Assembly (NCBI GenBank): GCA_046262295.1
Contig: JBHENC010000004.1
Location: forward strand, 297,923-361,922
Reading direction: 5' to 3'
DNA length: 64,000 nt
Source: JBHENC01 sp046262295
Lineage (GTDB): Bacteria > Acidobacteriota > Blastocatellia > Pyrinomonadales > Pyrinomonadaceae
Position numbers and translations under genes: made by a program. A model generated the notes under the pieces. That model searched no databases, was not told the origin of the DNA, and saw nothing but the letters and a program-made list of their open reading frames with translations. Shown piece after piece: positions 52,320-59,732 of this stretch. Every line of letters starts with the position of its first letter. Position 1 is the first letter of the stretch.

Positions 52320-53228
52320 ATGTCGGCTTTGCATAATGGAAATCTCGAACATCTCGTCGAGCAGATAACGGATGTGATCGTCGCGCGGCTTAATGGCGAG
52401 GCGGAGAGTCAGGCGGCGATGTGCGGGTGCGGGTCGGCGTGTTTCAATCGCTGCCCCGAAAGGATGCAGCGTGTGGTGGACGCGGGCGCGGCGCGGATCG
52501 GGTTGGTGTTGGGCGAAACGGCGCAGGCGGCGGATTGGGCGAGCTTGATTGACCACACTTTGCTCAAGCCTGAAGCGAGCGAGGATGACATCGCGCGTTT
52601 GTGTCGGGAGGCGGCGGAGTTTCGTTTCGCAAGCGTGTGTGTGAATCCGACGTGGGTGCGTGCATCGGCGTGCCATCTTCGCGGCATAAATATTCCGGTC
52701 TGCACGGTGATCGGTTTTCCGTTGGGCGCGACGCTTCCAGATGTGAAAGCTTACGAAGCGCGGCGGGCGATCTTCGACGGCGCGCGGGAAGTTGATATGG
52801 TTATCAATATCGGCGCGCTCAAGAGCGGGGATGATTGCGCCGTTGAGCACGACATACGCTCGGTTGTCGAAGTCGCGCATGAGACGGGCGTCACGTGCAA
52901 GGTAATTATCGAGACGGCGCTGTTGACGGATGACGAGAAGGTGCGCGCATCACTCGCGGCGAAGCGTGCGGGCGCGGATTTCGTCAAGACTTCGACGGGC
53001 TTTGCGAAGGGCGGCGCGACGGTCGCGGACATCGCACTGATGCGGCGAACGGTCGGGGCGGACTTGGGCGTGAAGGCTTCGGGCGGCGTCAAAGGTTTGG
53101 AGGATGCGCGCAAGATGGTGGAAGCGGGCGCAACACGCATCGGCGCAAGCGTCGGCGTCAAGATCGCGCAGGAAGCGGCGGGCGGAGTGAGTGCGCGAAG
53201 TTCGAGGGTGAGCGCCAGCAGTTATTGA
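52320..53228 (+). CDS. deoC: Deoxyribose-phosphate aldolase with N-terminal encapsulation-peptide-like and Cys-rich extension
   Basis: From the ATG at 52320 (CAGGAG upstream) the protein is 302 aa. Residues 1-28 include NLEHLVEQITDVIVARLNG, an amphipathic helix like known microcompartment encapsulation peptides. A short cysteine cluster follows at 35, 37, 41 and 45 (CGCGSACFNRC). The aldolase domain starts near 72 with WASLIDHTLLKPEASEDD, and includes VCTVIGFPLGA, DMVINIGALKSGD, CKVIIETALL and the Schiff-base lysine region ADFVKTSTGFAKGGAT, then VKASGGVKGLEDA. It cleaves deoxyribose 5-phosphate to glyceraldehyde 3-phosphate and acetaldehyde. The extension is about 70 residues longer than plain DeoC proteins. 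A transcription terminator follows. Confidence 0.95.
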   Translation: MSALHNGNLEHLVEQITDVIVARLNGEAESQAAMCGCGSACFNRCPERMQRVVDAGAARIGLVLGETAQAADWASLIDHTLLKPEASEDDIARLCREAAEFRFASVCVNPTWVRASACHLRGINIPVCTVIGFPLGATLPDVKAYEARRAIFDGAREVDMVINIGALKSGDDCAVEHDIRSVVEVAHETGVTCKVIIETALLTDDEKVRASLAAKRAGADFVKTSTGFAKGGATVADIALMRRTVGADLGVKASGGVKGLEDARKMVEAGATRIGASVGVKIAQEAAGGVSARSSRVSASSY

Positions 53229-53254
53229 AACAATTTGTGCGACGGTAAATTTTG

Positions 53255-53296
53255 AGCGGAAGGATAAAGCGGCCTCGTTGTATCCTTCCGCTTTTT
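53255..53296 (+). terminator. Rho-independent terminator of the rpiB-deoC region
   Basis: AGCGGAAGGATA at 53255-53266 pairs with TATCCTTCCGCT at 53281-53292, and a run of five T at 53292-53296 follows. This is a clean intrinsic terminator 27 bp after the deoC stop. Confidence 0.9.
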
Positions 53297-53384
53297 AACT
53301 TATTTCCTTGAAAGTCAATAGGCTTTGCGTCTATGCTCCGCTTGATCTTGCACGTATCAATTCGGGGACAGGTGAAAAGAAGCG

Positions 53385-54680
53385 ATGGCGACGAGACACA
53401 GCATCATGGCGATTATTCTGGGCGGCGGTGCAGGCTCGCGGCTCTATCCCTTAACGCAGAATCGTTCCAAACCGGCCGTGCCGCTGGGCGGAAAATATCG
53501 CCTGGTGGACGTGCCGATCTCTAATTGCATCAACTCGGATTTAATCAATATCTTTATCCTTACGCAGTACAATTCCGCGTCGCTTAATCGCCACATCGCC
53601 AGAACCTATCGCTTCTCGCAGTTCTCCGACGGTTTCGTTGAGGTTCTCGCCGCCGAGCAGACGCCGGAAAGCCCGCAGTGGTTTCAGGGCACAGCCGACG
53701 CCGTCCGCCAGGTCTTGCCGCACCTGCGCGACTGGAACATAGAGACGCTCGTGATTCTCTCCGGCGATCATCTCTACCGCATGGATTATCGCAAATTCCT
53801 GCGCCGCCATTTTGAGGCGAAGGCGGACGTGACCGTCTCCGTCATTCCGTGCGGGCGGGAAACAGCGAGCGAGTTCGGGCTGCTGAAAACAGACGACGAC
53901 GGACGCATTACGGAGTTTCGTGAAAAGCCCAAGGGCGCGATGCTCGATGAAATGCAGGTTGACACGACGGCTTTCAACTTGAGCGCGGAAGAGGCGCACG
54001 GAAAACCTTTTCTCGCCTCGATGGGGATTTATATTTTTAACTATAAGTTGCTTGAAACTTTGCTGGCGCAAAACACGGAGTGGATTGATTTCGGGCGTGA
54101 GATAATCCCGGCGGCGATTGATCGTTGCAACGTGCAGGCCTATCTGTTCAACGGCTACTGGGAAGACATCGGAACGATCTCGGCCTTTTACGCCGCCAAT
54201 ATGGATATGACCGCGCCGTTGCCGAAATTCAATCTCTTCGACGCCGAAGCTCCCATCTATACCAGAGCGCGATACCTGCCGCCCTCCAAGCTGCACAACT
54301 GCGACATGAAAGATACGATTATCAGCGACGGCTGTATTATCAACGAAGCCGCCATGCGCCGCTCCATCGTCGGCCTGCGCAGCCGCATCGAAGAGAATGC
54401 GCGCATCGAAGAGACCGTTCTGATGGGCGCGGACTTTTACCAGTCAATCGAAGACATGGCGGAGGAATACAACGCGGGCATTCCGCGCATAGGCATCGGC
54501 GCAGGCTCCTTCATTCGCCGCGCGATCATAGACAAAGACGCGCGCATCGGCCAGAACGTGCGCCTCATCAACGAAAACAACGTGGAGCACTTCGACAGCG
54601 AAGACGGCAGCTACTACATACGCGACCGCATCATCATCGTTCCCAAAGGCGCGACGATCAGAGACGGCACGGTTGTCTAA
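53385..54680 (+). CDS. glgC: Glucose-1-phosphate adenylyltransferase
   Basis: The 431-aa protein is full length. It has the nucleotidyltransferase N terminus IMAIILGGGAGSRLYPLTQNRSKPAVPLGGKYRLVDVPISNCINS, the WFQGTADAVRQVLPHL region, LVILSGDHLYRMDY and the sugar-phosphate site FREKPKGAMLDEM. The left-handed helix domain with DIGTISAFYAANMDMT is next, then LHNCDMKDTIISDGCIINEAAM. The sequence resembles plant/cyanobacterial-type ADP-glucose pyrophosphorylases. It makes ADP-glucose for glycogen. No other glycogen genes are in the window. Confidence 0.96.
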   Translation: MATRHSIMAIILGGGAGSRLYPLTQNRSKPAVPLGGKYRLVDVPISNCINSDLINIFILTQYNSASLNRHIARTYRFSQFSDGFVEVLAAEQTPESPQWFQGTADAVRQVLPHLRDWNIETLVILSGDHLYRMDYRKFLRRHFEAKADVTVSVIPCGRETASEFGLLKTDDDGRITEFREKPKGAMLDEMQVDTTAFNLSAEEAHGKPFLASMGIYIFNYKLLETLLAQNTEWIDFGREIIPAAIDRCNVQAYLFNGYWEDIGTISAFYAANMDMTAPLPKFNLFDAEAPIYTRARYLPPSKLHNCDMKDTIISDGCIINEAAMRRSIVGLRSRIEENARIEETVLMGADFYQSIEDMAEEYNAGIPRIGIGAGSFIRRAIIDKDARIGQNVRLINENNVEHFDSEDGSYYIRDRIIIVPKGATIRDGTVV

Positions 54681-54749
54681 CACTCAGCCGGGCTTTTGCG
54701 ACGAACATTCGGCGGCGCGTGCCGTTGAACAACGAAAGATAGTTGGCGT

Positions 54750-56099
54750 CTAGTGCTTATCGTTCCTCGAGATGCGCTCACCTTCGGCGTTGAATTGACG
54801 TTTGCGAAGTTCCGGCGTTGGCGCGGGATGCCCGTTCTGATCCTGCGCCGTTGCGGGCGTCGTGCCTGCTTTGTAAACGTAGCTATCGCGCGCCCGCACC
54901 GCTAATTCAGGACGGTTGACGCGCACCTTGATCTGTCGCCGCTCGCCCGCCTGCGCCTGCGTTTGCGGGTAATAGCCGAGACTGTACTGCCGTCGCAATT
55001 CCTCGGCGATACCGGCGAACGCCTGCGGAAGATCGCGCGTGTATTCGGCTCTGTAAACACGCCCGCCCGTCTTCTCCGCCATGTCGCGCAAGTATGCCGC
55101 GCCGCGATCATAGTCTGCGCGGCTTGTCCCTGCTCCGCCGCCACTGCCGCCCGTATTCGGAAACGGAAACGGTAGCGGAAGCCGGAAAATTATTGACGGC
55201 AAACGCGAAGACCCGCGCGTTGACGGAATCGGCCAACTGCCGCCGCCGGAACTGCCCGCAAAACTGTCGTAAGTGTCGTACTGTATCGGAAAGATCAGCG
55301 CGTCTAATTCCTCTGCGTCATGCACGTTGCTTTTATAGCTGGCGTGGCTGCTCGTGGCGTCAACGCCGTCCGTGAAAAGCACGATGGCCTTGCGTCCCGG
55401 CAGACGATCAATGCGCTTCTTCATCACCCAATCCATCGCGTCATAGAGATGCGTACTGGAACCATTACTGGTGCGTCGGATCGCTGCGCGTAAAGTTTGG
55501 CGGTCGCTGGTCGGTTCGGTTAAGACCGTCACGCCGCCCGCAAACGAAACCACCATTACCTGATCGTCTGCGCGTAGCTGGTCAACGAAGGCAATCGCCG
55601 CGTCTTTAATCTCATCTAGCTTGGAACGTGTCGAGGCGCTGGTATCGAGCATCAGCACGACGGTGAAAGGCTTTTCGACGGCGGCGAAGTACGCGACGTT
55701 CTGCTCGACGCCGTTCTCGTAGATGCGAAAATCCTCTTTGCGCAAATCGGAAATGTATCTGCCGCGACGATCCGTGATGCTCACCGGAACGGTGACGAGC
55801 GTTGTGTTGATACGCACTACATCGTCATCGCCGATTTCCTGTTGCATGGTCGTCGTTGCGGTTGTCGCCGTTGGGCGTGTTGATGCGGGCGAAGTTTGCG
55901 TTTGCGGCGCGCCATTGGTGTTCGTTTGTCTTCTCAGAATCGGCGGGCGCGGTTCGGCGGAAATTGGCGCGGTAGTTGTTTTCGTCGCGGGTGTCGTTGA
56001 CTGTTGCCCGGCGCGGCGCTCGCGTGTTTGCGCCGCCCCTGAAAATGGAGCGAGAGCGAAAAGGGAGAGGAGCAGCACAAGCAGTATGATCTTTCTCAT
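54750..56099 (-). CDS. Secreted VWFA-related domain protein of acidobacterial type (second copy)
   Basis: The 449-aa product begins with a signal peptide (KIILLVLLLSLFALAPFSGA). A Thr/Pro-rich region follows, then the family motif DDVVRINTTLVTVPVSITD, the VWA domain with VVLMLDTSASTRSKL (MIDAS DTSAS) and KAIVLFTDGVDATSSHA, a Gly/Pro-rich loop and the terminal LRRQYSLGYYPQTQ motif. It is paralogous to the protein at 40269. Like that family it is characteristic of Acidobacteriota with no known function. It faces glgC convergently and lies downstream of the M14 peptidase on the same strand. Confidence 0.87.
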   Translation of the reverse strand: MRKIILLVLLLSLFALAPFSGAAQTRERRAGQQSTTPATKTTTAPISAEPRPPILRRQTNTNGAPQTQTSPASTRPTATTATTTMQQEIGDDDVVRINTTLVTVPVSITDRRGRYISDLRKEDFRIYENGVEQNVAYFAAVEKPFTVVLMLDTSASTRSKLDEIKDAAIAFVDQLRADDQVMVVSFAGGVTVLTEPTSDRQTLRAAIRRTSNGSSTHLYDAMDWVMKKRIDRLPGRKAIVLFTDGVDATSSHASYKSNVHDAEELDALIFPIQYDTYDSFAGSSGGGSWPIPSTRGSSRLPSIIFRLPLPFPFPNTGGSGGGAGTSRADYDRGAAYLRDMAEKTGGRVYRAEYTRDLPQAFAGIAEELRRQYSLGYYPQTQAQAGERRQIKVRVNRPELAVRARDSYVYKAGTTPATAQDQNGHPAPTPELRKRQFNAEGERISRNDKH

Positions 56100-56271
56100 G
56101 GCCTTGTTGACTCCTGTTCTATCAGTTGGACGAGGGAAAGGTTGAGCGCATTTTGGCGATTAAGATGCCGAAACATTGCCGTCTCGTGTTCATGCGTTCT
56201 CTTTGTAAAGACGCGGCGCGGCGGCGAACTGTTAACCGTAAATTGAAAACACGAAAGATTAAAAGTCTGCG

Positions 56272-58785
56272 TCAGCTTTCACCCGCGAGTATAGCATTGA
56301 AGATGAACGGGAACGTGCCCCATGTCTGGCCGCGATGCTGCGGGCGAAAGCCGAAGAGTATGATGCGGCCTTTGCCTAGAGAGACTTCCGCGAGCGCGAT
56401 TTTATTTTTGACATATTCCTCGCCGAGTAGCCAGCCGGATTGCAGCACATCTCTTTCCGCATAGCGCGCGATAATTCGCACACGGCTTGCTTCGCTTGAT
56501 TGACCGGCAATTTCAAAAGCCTGACTGTTAATAAAGTAAGCGTCCGCGTCCGGTGCAATGCCGCGCGCGAGCGTCTGTTTGGTGTCAACCTGCAACTTCA
56601 GAATCGAGCCGGGACAATAAAAGGCGTTTGAGCGAACATCCTTGAGCACGTTGCGCAGCGGAAGATTGAAGCGTTTGATGGCAAGCTCCGTCGCCGCATC
56701 GAAACAGATGAGCGTGCCGCCCGCTTCGACGAATTCGCGCAAACTGCGCACGCCCGCTTCCGTAATTCCGCCCGTCAACTCCTGCGGATACTTGCCCGGC
56801 GGATTGCCTTCGACGATTTCACGGTCGCTTTGCGAAGGCAGAATTATCACGTCGTAACGCGCACGCAAGTTGCCGCCGCGAATCTCTTTATCGGGCAGAG
56901 AAGTGTACGGCACATTGAAGGTATCGAAGACGAATCGCGTCCAGCCTTCGTCCATCGAACCCGTATGGCTTTTATAAAGCGCGAGGCGACGCGGGCGCGC
57001 GAGCGGATTCCTGATCGGCGATGCTGCGTTGTTGCCGCCTGCCTGTGTCGGCAATCCGAGATCGCGCCGCACTTCCGTCACATCACGCACCAGCGTCAAA
57101 CGTCTTTCCTTCTCTGTTTCCTTAATGCTTACGATTGCCTTTGTTTCGACACCCATCTGCAACGGCAACGTCCAGCCCGCGACATCATAGGGACGTTCGG
57201 CGTCGCCGTTTGCGGTGCGGCGTGTTGGATACTGTTGCGCTTCAAACAGCGATTGCACATTGGCGCGTTGCGGCTGTTCGAGAAAGACTATGTAACTGCC
57301 CGCTGGCACTTCCGGCGTGTCTAACGGCTCAGGCTTGAGCGGCGGTCTGCTGAGTGATGACAAATTGCCGACAGGTAATACATGAAGCTCTCGATCCAAT
57401 CTGTAAACTTCCATACCCTGCTCGACGAGCGCGCCAATCATCTTTGCGACATTCTCATCTTTGCCCTGTCCCGCCGGAATCACATACGCTTGCGGGCGAT
57501 CCAATGATAGAGGCCAACGAAGCGCGCGTTGCCCTAATTCATAAAAATTGCGCAGATAATCCGCGCGGTAGTTGGAGGCGAGCGAGAGCAGGGAACGCGA
57601 CGCTGTCAGTTCGATGTTCATGATGTCGCGTGGACGCCAGAGGCCGCCCGGCCAAGGGTTGGGAAAGTTAGTTGCCGCAGAGAGCGCCGACGCCATCCCG
57701 CGTGACGATGACTTAGCGAGTTGTTCGCGTGTGACGGTGATGGGCGTCATCAATTTCGCGCTCGCGGCTTCGGAGAGAATGCCAATCGAGTTGTGGTAGT
57801 AAGGCGCGGTGCGAAAGCCGCCGTGCCACCATGTATCGTAAAGCGCGTTGGTGATGACGCCCTGTACGCCTTTGGCTTCGAGGTCTGCCGCCATCTTGTG
57901 GCCGATGAGTCCGACTTGACGCAGCAGCAGCGGCGCGATGCGCGGGTTCGGCGGATCGAAAAATGGCGGAATGAAAAAACGCGATGCGGTTGTGCCCTGT
58001 TGATGCACGTCGTAAACGATTTCCGGGAACCACTCTTTCCAGAACAGGCGCGTGATCGCTTTCGTCTCCGCGAGATTGAGCATAAACCAATCGCGGTTGT
58101 CGTCGTGCCCCGCATAGTGATGATAAAGTTCGGGCGGCTCCGTGCCTTCATAAGGCGTGCCCAAAGTTTTGCGATACCAGTCGGCGACAATGTCTACGCC
58201 GTCCGGGTTGGCCGACGGAATCAAAAGCAGAATCGTGTTCTGCAAAATCGCGCGCGTCTCCGCATCTTCAGCGGCAGCTAAGTCATACGCGAGCTGCATG
58301 GACATTTGCGAGGCGACGATCTCCGTCGAGTGAATCGAGCAGGAGATGGCGACGACGGTTTTACCTTCGCGTATCAGTTGCTCGCGCTCGGCTTCGCTCT
58401 TGACGGTGCGTGGGTCTGCGAGACGGCGTTGAATCTTTTCGTATTTTTCGAGATCGCGTATATTCTCCGGCGCGCTGATAAAGGCTGCGATGAGCGGGCG
58501 CTTGAGCGTCGTCGTGCCGATCTGTTTCACACGGACGCGGTCACTCGCTTTATCGAGCCGCGCAAAGTAGTCTGTGATTTGCCGCCAGTCCGCGATGGTG
58601 CGATCATCGCCGGGCATAAAATTCAACACGGAGCGCGGCGACGGCACACTCCTATTGACGGTCTTATCAACGCTTGATTGCGGCAGGCTTTGTGCGTGCG
58701 CTTCGGGCGTGAAGGGTTGCAGCGAAACGCAGAGCGTCAGGCCAAAGACGACGCAAAAAAAGAGACGACGCGAATGCGAGAGCAT
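56272..58785 (-). CDS. Secreted M14-family zinc carboxypeptidase
   Basis: The 837-aa protein has a signal peptide (residues 1-31, FFCVVFGLTLCVSLQPFTPEAHAQ). The M14 domain includes SCSIHSTEIVASQMSMQL (HxxE zinc motif near residue 152), LLIPSANPDGVDIVADWY, GHDDNRDWFMLNLAETKAI and IVYDVHQQGTTASRFF, which provides the third zinc histidine. The C-terminal approximately 400 residues resemble the class-I-glutamine-amidotransferase-like or accessory region common in this subfamily (IILPSQSDREIVEGN, GTLICFDAATELAI). It probably trims exported peptides. The gene diverges from plsC, and the two starts overlap by 12 bp. Confidence 0.9.
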   Translation of the reverse strand: MLSHSRRLFFCVVFGLTLCVSLQPFTPEAHAQSLPQSSVDKTVNRSVPSPRSVLNFMPGDDRTIADWRQITDYFARLDKASDRVRVKQIGTTTLKRPLIAAFISAPENIRDLEKYEKIQRRLADPRTVKSEAEREQLIREGKTVVAISCSIHSTEIVASQMSMQLAYDLAAAEDAETRAILQNTILLLIPSANPDGVDIVADWYRKTLGTPYEGTEPPELYHHYAGHDDNRDWFMLNLAETKAITRLFWKEWFPEIVYDVHQQGTTASRFFIPPFFDPPNPRIAPLLLRQVGLIGHKMAADLEAKGVQGVITNALYDTWWHGGFRTAPYYHNSIGILSEAASAKLMTPITVTREQLAKSSSRGMASALSAATNFPNPWPGGLWRPRDIMNIELTASRSLLSLASNYRADYLRNFYELGQRALRWPLSLDRPQAYVIPAGQGKDENVAKMIGALVEQGMEVYRLDRELHVLPVGNLSSLSRPPLKPEPLDTPEVPAGSYIVFLEQPQRANVQSLFEAQQYPTRRTANGDAERPYDVAGWTLPLQMGVETKAIVSIKETEKERRLTLVRDVTEVRRDLGLPTQAGGNNAASPIRNPLARPRRLALYKSHTGSMDEGWTRFVFDTFNVPYTSLPDKEIRGGNLRARYDVIILPSQSDREIVEGNPPGKYPQELTGGITEAGVRSLREFVEAGGTLICFDAATELAIKRFNLPLRNVLKDVRSNAFYCPGSILKLQVDTKQTLARGIAPDADAYFINSQAFEIAGQSSEASRVRIIARYAERDVLQSGWLLGEEYVKNKIALAEVSLGKGRIILFGFRPQHRGQTWGTFPFIFNAILAGES

Positions 58786-59649
58786 AAAGAGAATCCTTTA
58801 ACGGAAGTGCCGGATGGCGACGCGCAAACGAACGCCGCCAAAGCCATCGTGCGCAACGATCAGAAAAGCGAATTGGGAAGTGCGAAAGCAGATTCTAGCA
58901 CACCTTTGCGCCCGTCGCTCGCGGGGCGTTTGCGTTACTATTGGAGTTTGTTTGCCGCCGCGATGCTGCTTCTCATCTTCGCGCCGCCATCGCTACTCGT
59001 CGCATGGCTGGCCGGACGGCGCGAGTTGGTTTATCCGGTCGCGCGTTGGGGCGCGAAAACATGGTTGCGTTTAAGCGGCGTGAAAGTCATCGTGCGCGGG
59101 CGCGGGCAGTTGGATGCACGGCAGACTTATGTTTTTATCTCGAATCACCGTTCGTATCTGGACACGGCGACGCTCTTTTATCACACGGGACGGCGCATCG
59201 GCATTCTGGCAAAAAAAGAGCTTTTGAAAGTGCCTATCTTGGGCTACGGCATGGGCTACGTGAATATCATGGCGATTGATCGCAGCAATCGCCAGCGCGC
59301 CATCGAGACGGTGCGGGCGGCCACCGAGCGCATACGCTCCGGCGTCTCCTTCGGTGTCTTCGCGGAAGGCACGCGCGCGCTGCCCGGACAGTTCCTGCGC
59401 TTCAAGAAAGGCGCGTTCTACATGGCGATTGAAGCGGGCGTGCCGATTGTGCCGGTGGCAATGAAGAACACCGATGCACTGATGGGCAAGGGAACCGGGC
59501 AGGCACGCCCCGGCACAATGGAAATGGTGTTGCTGAGTCCGATTGAAACAAAAGAGTTTGCTAAAGAAGAAGATGTCGGGCGACTCATTAGCGATGTTCA
59601 CTCACGTATTGCGGAAGAATTGGCCGTGCCGGTAATAGAGACCAGATAA
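58774..59649 (+). CDS. 1-acyl-sn-glycerol-3-phosphate acyltransferase
   Basis: The likely ATG at 58774 gives 291 aa. Its start overlaps the divergent M14 start by 12 bp, so a later start is possible. A hydrophobic helix lies at about residues 55-80 (LFAAAMLLLIFAPPSLLVAWLA). The PlsC acyltransferase blocks are the HX4D motif SNHRSYLDTATLFYHTG, KKELLKVPILGYGMGYVNIMAIDRSN and VFAEGTRALPGQFLRFKKGAFYMAIEAGVPIVPV. It acylates lysophosphatidic acid at the membrane. The sigma-54 activator starts 83 bp after its stop. Confidence 0.92.
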   Translation: MREHKENPLTEVPDGDAQTNAAKAIVRNDQKSELGSAKADSSTPLRPSLAGRLRYYWSLFAAAMLLLIFAPPSLLVAWLAGRRELVYPVARWGAKTWLRLSGVKVIVRGRGQLDARQTYVFISNHRSYLDTATLFYHTGRRIGILAKKELLKVPILGYGMGYVNIMAIDRSNRQRAIETVRAATERIRSGVSFGVFAEGTRALPGQFLRFKKGAFYMAIEAGVPIVPVAMKNTDALMGKGTGQARPGTMEMVLLSPIETKEFAKEEDVGRLISDVHSRIAEELAVPVIETR

Positions 59650-59665
59650 GAGCAAAAGACTGTGT

Positions 59666-59732
59666 TATACTCGCCATCGGTTGGATGCGTCGCCCGGCAA
59701 CCCTCCTGTCGGGCGCGCTTTCTGGAATTTCG
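59666..59732 (+). promoter_or_regulatory. Leader of the sigma-54 activator gene with -10 element and hairpin
   Basis: TATACT at 59666-59671 is a good -10 hexamer, although no convincing -35 is placed 17 bp upstream. The leader holds a 9-bp stem, CGCCCGGCA (59691-59699) and TGTCGGGCG (59707-59715). Its loop is ACCCTCC, whose CCTCC is complementary to a Shine-Dalgarno sequence. The hairpin ends 17 nt before the start codon. Confidence 0.4.

Noticed and set aside
59691..59715. Sequence CCCGGCAACC in the activator leader as part of a SAM riboswitch
   Set aside because: The GGCAACC motif also occurs in SAM-I/IV riboswitches, but the other conserved blocks, including the GGTGC element and the closing helix, are missing, and the gene is not in methionine metabolism.
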